From contig CALZLE010000170.1 of NCBI GenBank assembly GCA_945788205.1, positions 1 through 7,739 of the forward strand: a stretch of 7,739 nt of DNA. The letters run 5' to 3'. Shown here piece by piece: positions 5,509 to 7,739 of this stretch (the first letter of the stretch is position 1; each line of letters opens with the position of its first letter). The DNA is from an uncultured Desulfuromonadales bacterium (GTDB lineage Bacteria; Desulfobacterota; Desulfuromonadia; Desulfuromonadales; Geopsychrobacteraceae). The position numbers and the translations under genes were made by a program. The notes below the pieces were generated by a model. The model had not been told where the DNA came from. It ran no database searches and saw nothing but the letters and a program-made list of their open reading frames with translations.

Positions 5509-7335
5509 TTAACTGACAACAACCTTACGGAACATCCCCAGCATGTGATAGAGCAGATGGCAGTGGAAAGCCCAGTCGCCCTTGGCATCGGCGGTGACCA
5601 GGTAGCTTATTTTTGCGCCCGACTGCACAGTCACCGTATGTTTGCGCGGAATTCGTCGGCCGTCTCCGGTTTCCAGATCGCTCCACATGCCGTGCAGGTG
5701 CATGGGGTGATTCATCATCGTATCGTTGACAAAGGTAATTCTCAACCGCTCACCATATTTGAACTGCAGTGGTTCAGCATCGGCGTATTTAACCCCATTG
5801 ATGGACCACATATAACGGGCCATATTGCCGGTCAGGTGGAGCTGGATTTCACGTTCCGGCTCGCGTGGATCGTGAGTGGGATAGAGATTGCGCAGGTCTG
5901 CATAGCTGAGGACCCGGCGGCCGTTGTTGCGCAATCCGACACCGGGATCATCCAGTCGATATTGCGGACTCTGCGCTCGCGCGTCGACATGCGGACCGAA
6001 CTCTGTGGCGGCATGGACGATTTCGGCGGTGCTACCGTGACCAGCCGCGCCAAGCATCGCCATACCAGGCATACTGCCTTCCATTCCAGGTTTAGCGGAG
6101 TTCATGCCCGCCATCCCTTTCATTTGCGACATGTCATGTGCGTCCTCACCCATATCCCCCATTCCACCTGTCATGCTGCCCATATCCATACCCATATCCT
6201 GATGACTCAGGATCGGGTAGGGGTCAAACTCCGGCACCTCTGCGGTCAGGGTTGGGTCGGGGGTCAGGGTTCCGCGGGCATAACCGGTCCGATCGAAAGC
6301 CTGGGCAAAAATGCAGTAGGCACGGTCATCCTTCGGCGTCACAATCACGTCGTAGGTTTCGGCCACCCCGATGCGAAACTCATCAACCGACACCGGTTCG
6401 ATATTCTGGCCATCAGCAGCAACCACAGTCATCGTCAGTCCTGGAATACGCACATCAAAAAAGCTCATCGCCGAGCCGTTGATAATGCGTAAGCGGACCT
6501 TTTCCCCACGTTTGAACAGACCGGTCCAGCCGTCGGCCGGGGTCTGCCCGTTCATCAGGAAGGTGTAGGTGTAACCGGTCACATCGGACAGGTCTCGGTC
6601 GCTCATGCGCATCCGGTTCCACATGCTGCGTTCCGACCAGGTGCGGGCTACCCCTTTTTGCCCGATATCGCGAGCAAGATCACCGCTTGTCCGTTCGGCA
6701 AAGTTATAGTAGCCGCTCATTTTTTTCAGTTTCGCGTAGATATCGGTAGGGTCTTCATCCGACCAGTCGGACAACATAACGACATAGTCGCGATCATAGC
6801 TGAACGGTTCCGGTTCCTGCGGATCGATAATGAGTGCTCCGTAGAGTCCGGTCTGTTCCTGAAACCCGGAGTGGCTGTGATACCAGTAGGTTCCGCTCTG
6901 CTTGACATCAAATTGATAGCGGAAGCTGCCACCGGGATCAATCCCCTTGAAGCTGATGCCGGGGACGCCATCCATTTCGGGGGGTAGAATCAGGCCGTGC
7001 CAATGGATAGAACTTGAGTCGGCTAACCGGTTGCTCACATTCAGGGTGACCCGATCGCCTTCGCGCCAGCGCAGAATCGGTCCCGGAACGCTGCCGTTTA
7101 CCGCCGTAGCGATTCGTTGCCGGCCGGTATAATTGACCGCTTGCGGCGCAAGCGTCAGATTAAAATCTTTGCCACGCAGGGTCGGTTGTGCCGCAGGGGA
7201 ATCGGTGGCTGCCAGCAGTCGTGCCGGGGACAGTCCCATACCGAGCAGAACGCCACCCATTGCCACGCCTTTAACAAACTGGCGGCGCGGCAAGTTGAGA
7301 TTATCGATATCGACAAATGATTTATCCTGTTCCAT
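5509..7335 (-). CDS. copA: Periplasmic multicopper oxidase CopA
   Basis: A 608-residue member of the CopA/PcoA family, which oxidises Cu(I) in the periplasm and binds copper. A twin-arginine signal lies at residues 15-43 (LPRRQFVKG, hydrophobic run, ARLLAA), so export is folded via Tat. Copper sites are HWHG 111-114, HSH 153-155, HPMHLHG 543-549 and HCHLLYHM 591-598, the ligands of the trinuclear centre and most of the type 1 site. Residues 381-427 form a Met/His-rich loop with many MGM- and MxGM-like motifs, as expected for copper binding. I place the start at 7335 (MEQDKSF), eight bases after AAGGA; an in-frame ATG at 7371 would add 12 residues but has no comparable ribosome-binding site. 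One oddity: the last His (597) and the presumed axial Met (601) are separated by three residues instead of the usual four. Confidence 0.95.
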   Translation of the reverse strand: MEQDKSFVDIDNLNLPRRQFVKGVAMGGVLLGMGLSPARLLAATDSPAAQPTLRGKDFNLTLAPQAVNYTGRQRIATAVNGSVPGPILRWREGDRVTLNVSNRLADSSSIHWHGLILPPEMDGVPGISFKGIDPGGSFRYQFDVKQSGTYWYHSHSGFQEQTGLYGALIIDPQEPEPFSYDRDYVVMLSDWSDEDPTDIYAKLKKMSGYYNFAERTSGDLARDIGQKGVARTWSERSMWNRMRMSDRDLSDVTGYTYTFLMNGQTPADGWTGLFKRGEKVRLRIINGSAMSFFDVRIPGLTMTVVAADGQNIEPVSVDEFRIGVAETYDVIVTPKDDRAYCIFAQAFDRTGYARGTLTPDPTLTAEVPEFDPYPILSHQDMGMDMGSMTGGMGDMGEDAHDMSQMKGMAGMNSAKPGMEGSMPGMAMLGAAGHGSTAEIVHAATEFGPHVDARAQSPQYRLDDPGVGLRNNGRRVLSYADLRNLYPTHDPREPEREIQLHLTGNMARYMWSINGVKYADAEPLQFKYGERLRITFVNDTMMNHPMHLHGMWSDLETGDGRRIPRKHTVTVQSGAKISYLVTADAKGDWAFHCHLLYHMLGMFRKVVVS

Positions 7336-7376
7336 GGGTTGAGTCCTTCCTCCCGGATTAAGTCTGACCATGCTGA

Positions 7377-7739
7377 TCAGATGGCAGTGATGACGGCCTT
7401 CAACTTGTTCTGAATTGTCGTTGCGATCAATAGCAGGGCCGGGTTCTCGACCGCCTGCATCGAGGCGATCGGATTTACGGCGGCAACCTCAACCTGGTGG
7501 TTATCAAATTCCTGAACAACGACATTGCAGGGTAGCATGCTGCCGATCCATGGTTCCGCCTGCAAGGCTTTGTAAGCGTAGGTCGGATTGCAGGCGCCGA
7601 GGATGCGGTAGCTTCTGAAATCTGTATCGAGCTTTTTCTTCAGCGTCGCCTTGACATCGATCCCGGTCAAAACTCCGAACCCCTCTTAGCTCAACTCTTC
7701 TCTGGCTTTGTCGAGGGCCTGTTCAAAGGTCAGGGCAAC
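7377..7739 (-). pseudogene. DUF302-family protein gene with in-frame stop, 5' end outside window
   Basis: The minus-strand frame entering at 7739 reads VALTFEQALDKAREELS, then TAA (7688-7686), then continues in the same frame EGFGVLTGIDVKATLKKKLD, RSYRILGACNPTYAYKALQAEPWIG, MLPCNVVVQEF to TGA at 7379-7377. Together these match a DUF302 domain almost end to end, so the stop interrupts one gene; a single AAG or AAA to TAA change explains it. A restart at TTG 7670 with AGAGGGG upstream would give 97 residues lacking the first helix, so a partial product cannot be excluded. The function of DUF302 is unknown; ACNP and the later Cys are conserved in relatives. It precedes copA by 41 bases and probably belongs to its operon. 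Confidence 0.75.

Noticed and set aside
5482..6492. Long plus-strand frame of 336 residues opposite copA
   Set aside because: It is antisense to the conserved copA gene, has no recognisable domain, and is His-rich only because it mirrors copA codons.
7336..7371. CopA start at ATG 7371
   Set aside because: The best-placed ribosome-binding sequence precedes ATG 7335, and the added 12 residues are not typical of the Tat signal.

Overview
The window reads as chromosomal DNA of a Gram-negative bacterium. It carries three outer-membrane beta-barrel genes, a Tat-exported multicopper oxidase and a riboswitch of the molybdenum/tungsten-cofactor class. That mix, with the style of the proteins, suggests a deltaproteobacterium of the Desulfuromonas/Geobacter kind. 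The lineage is an inference; no rRNA or marker gene is present.

Left end (1-380): the 3' end of a plus-strand gene made of near-identical 54-bp (18-residue) tandem repeats. A perfect 18-bp hairpin follows, which probably terminates transcription from both sides.

Centre-left (381-1948, minus strand): an OprO/OprP-type porin with a long regulated leader. Reading along the minus strand there is a near-consensus sigma-70 promoter, an aptamer whose conserved blocks match the Moco/Tuco (molybdenum or tungsten cofactor) riboswitch, an intrinsic terminator with seven U, a second small hairpin, a strong Shine-Dalgarno and the porin start. The aptamer's closing helix and the terminator share sequence in a way that predicts an OFF switch. 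A porin under cofactor feedback suggests outer-membrane uptake of molybdate or tungstate. This is the most interesting part of the window.

Centre (1951-3646, minus strand): a carbohydrate-selective OprB-family porin with its own likely terminator, preceded by a gene-free stretch.

3582-4785: a decayed IS4-family insertion sequence on the plus strand. The transposase keeps its DDE/YREK signature but carries two frameshifts, a stop codon and a small deletion. Its right end lies 3 bp beyond the copB stop codon.

Right part (4789-7739, minus strand): a copper-resistance operon read DUF302 -> copA -> copB. CopA is a periplasmic multicopper oxidase with a Tat signal and a Met-rich loop; CopB is its outer-membrane partner. 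The DUF302 gene, cut by the window edge, has an in-frame TAA. CopA has an unusually short spacing before its presumed axial Met.
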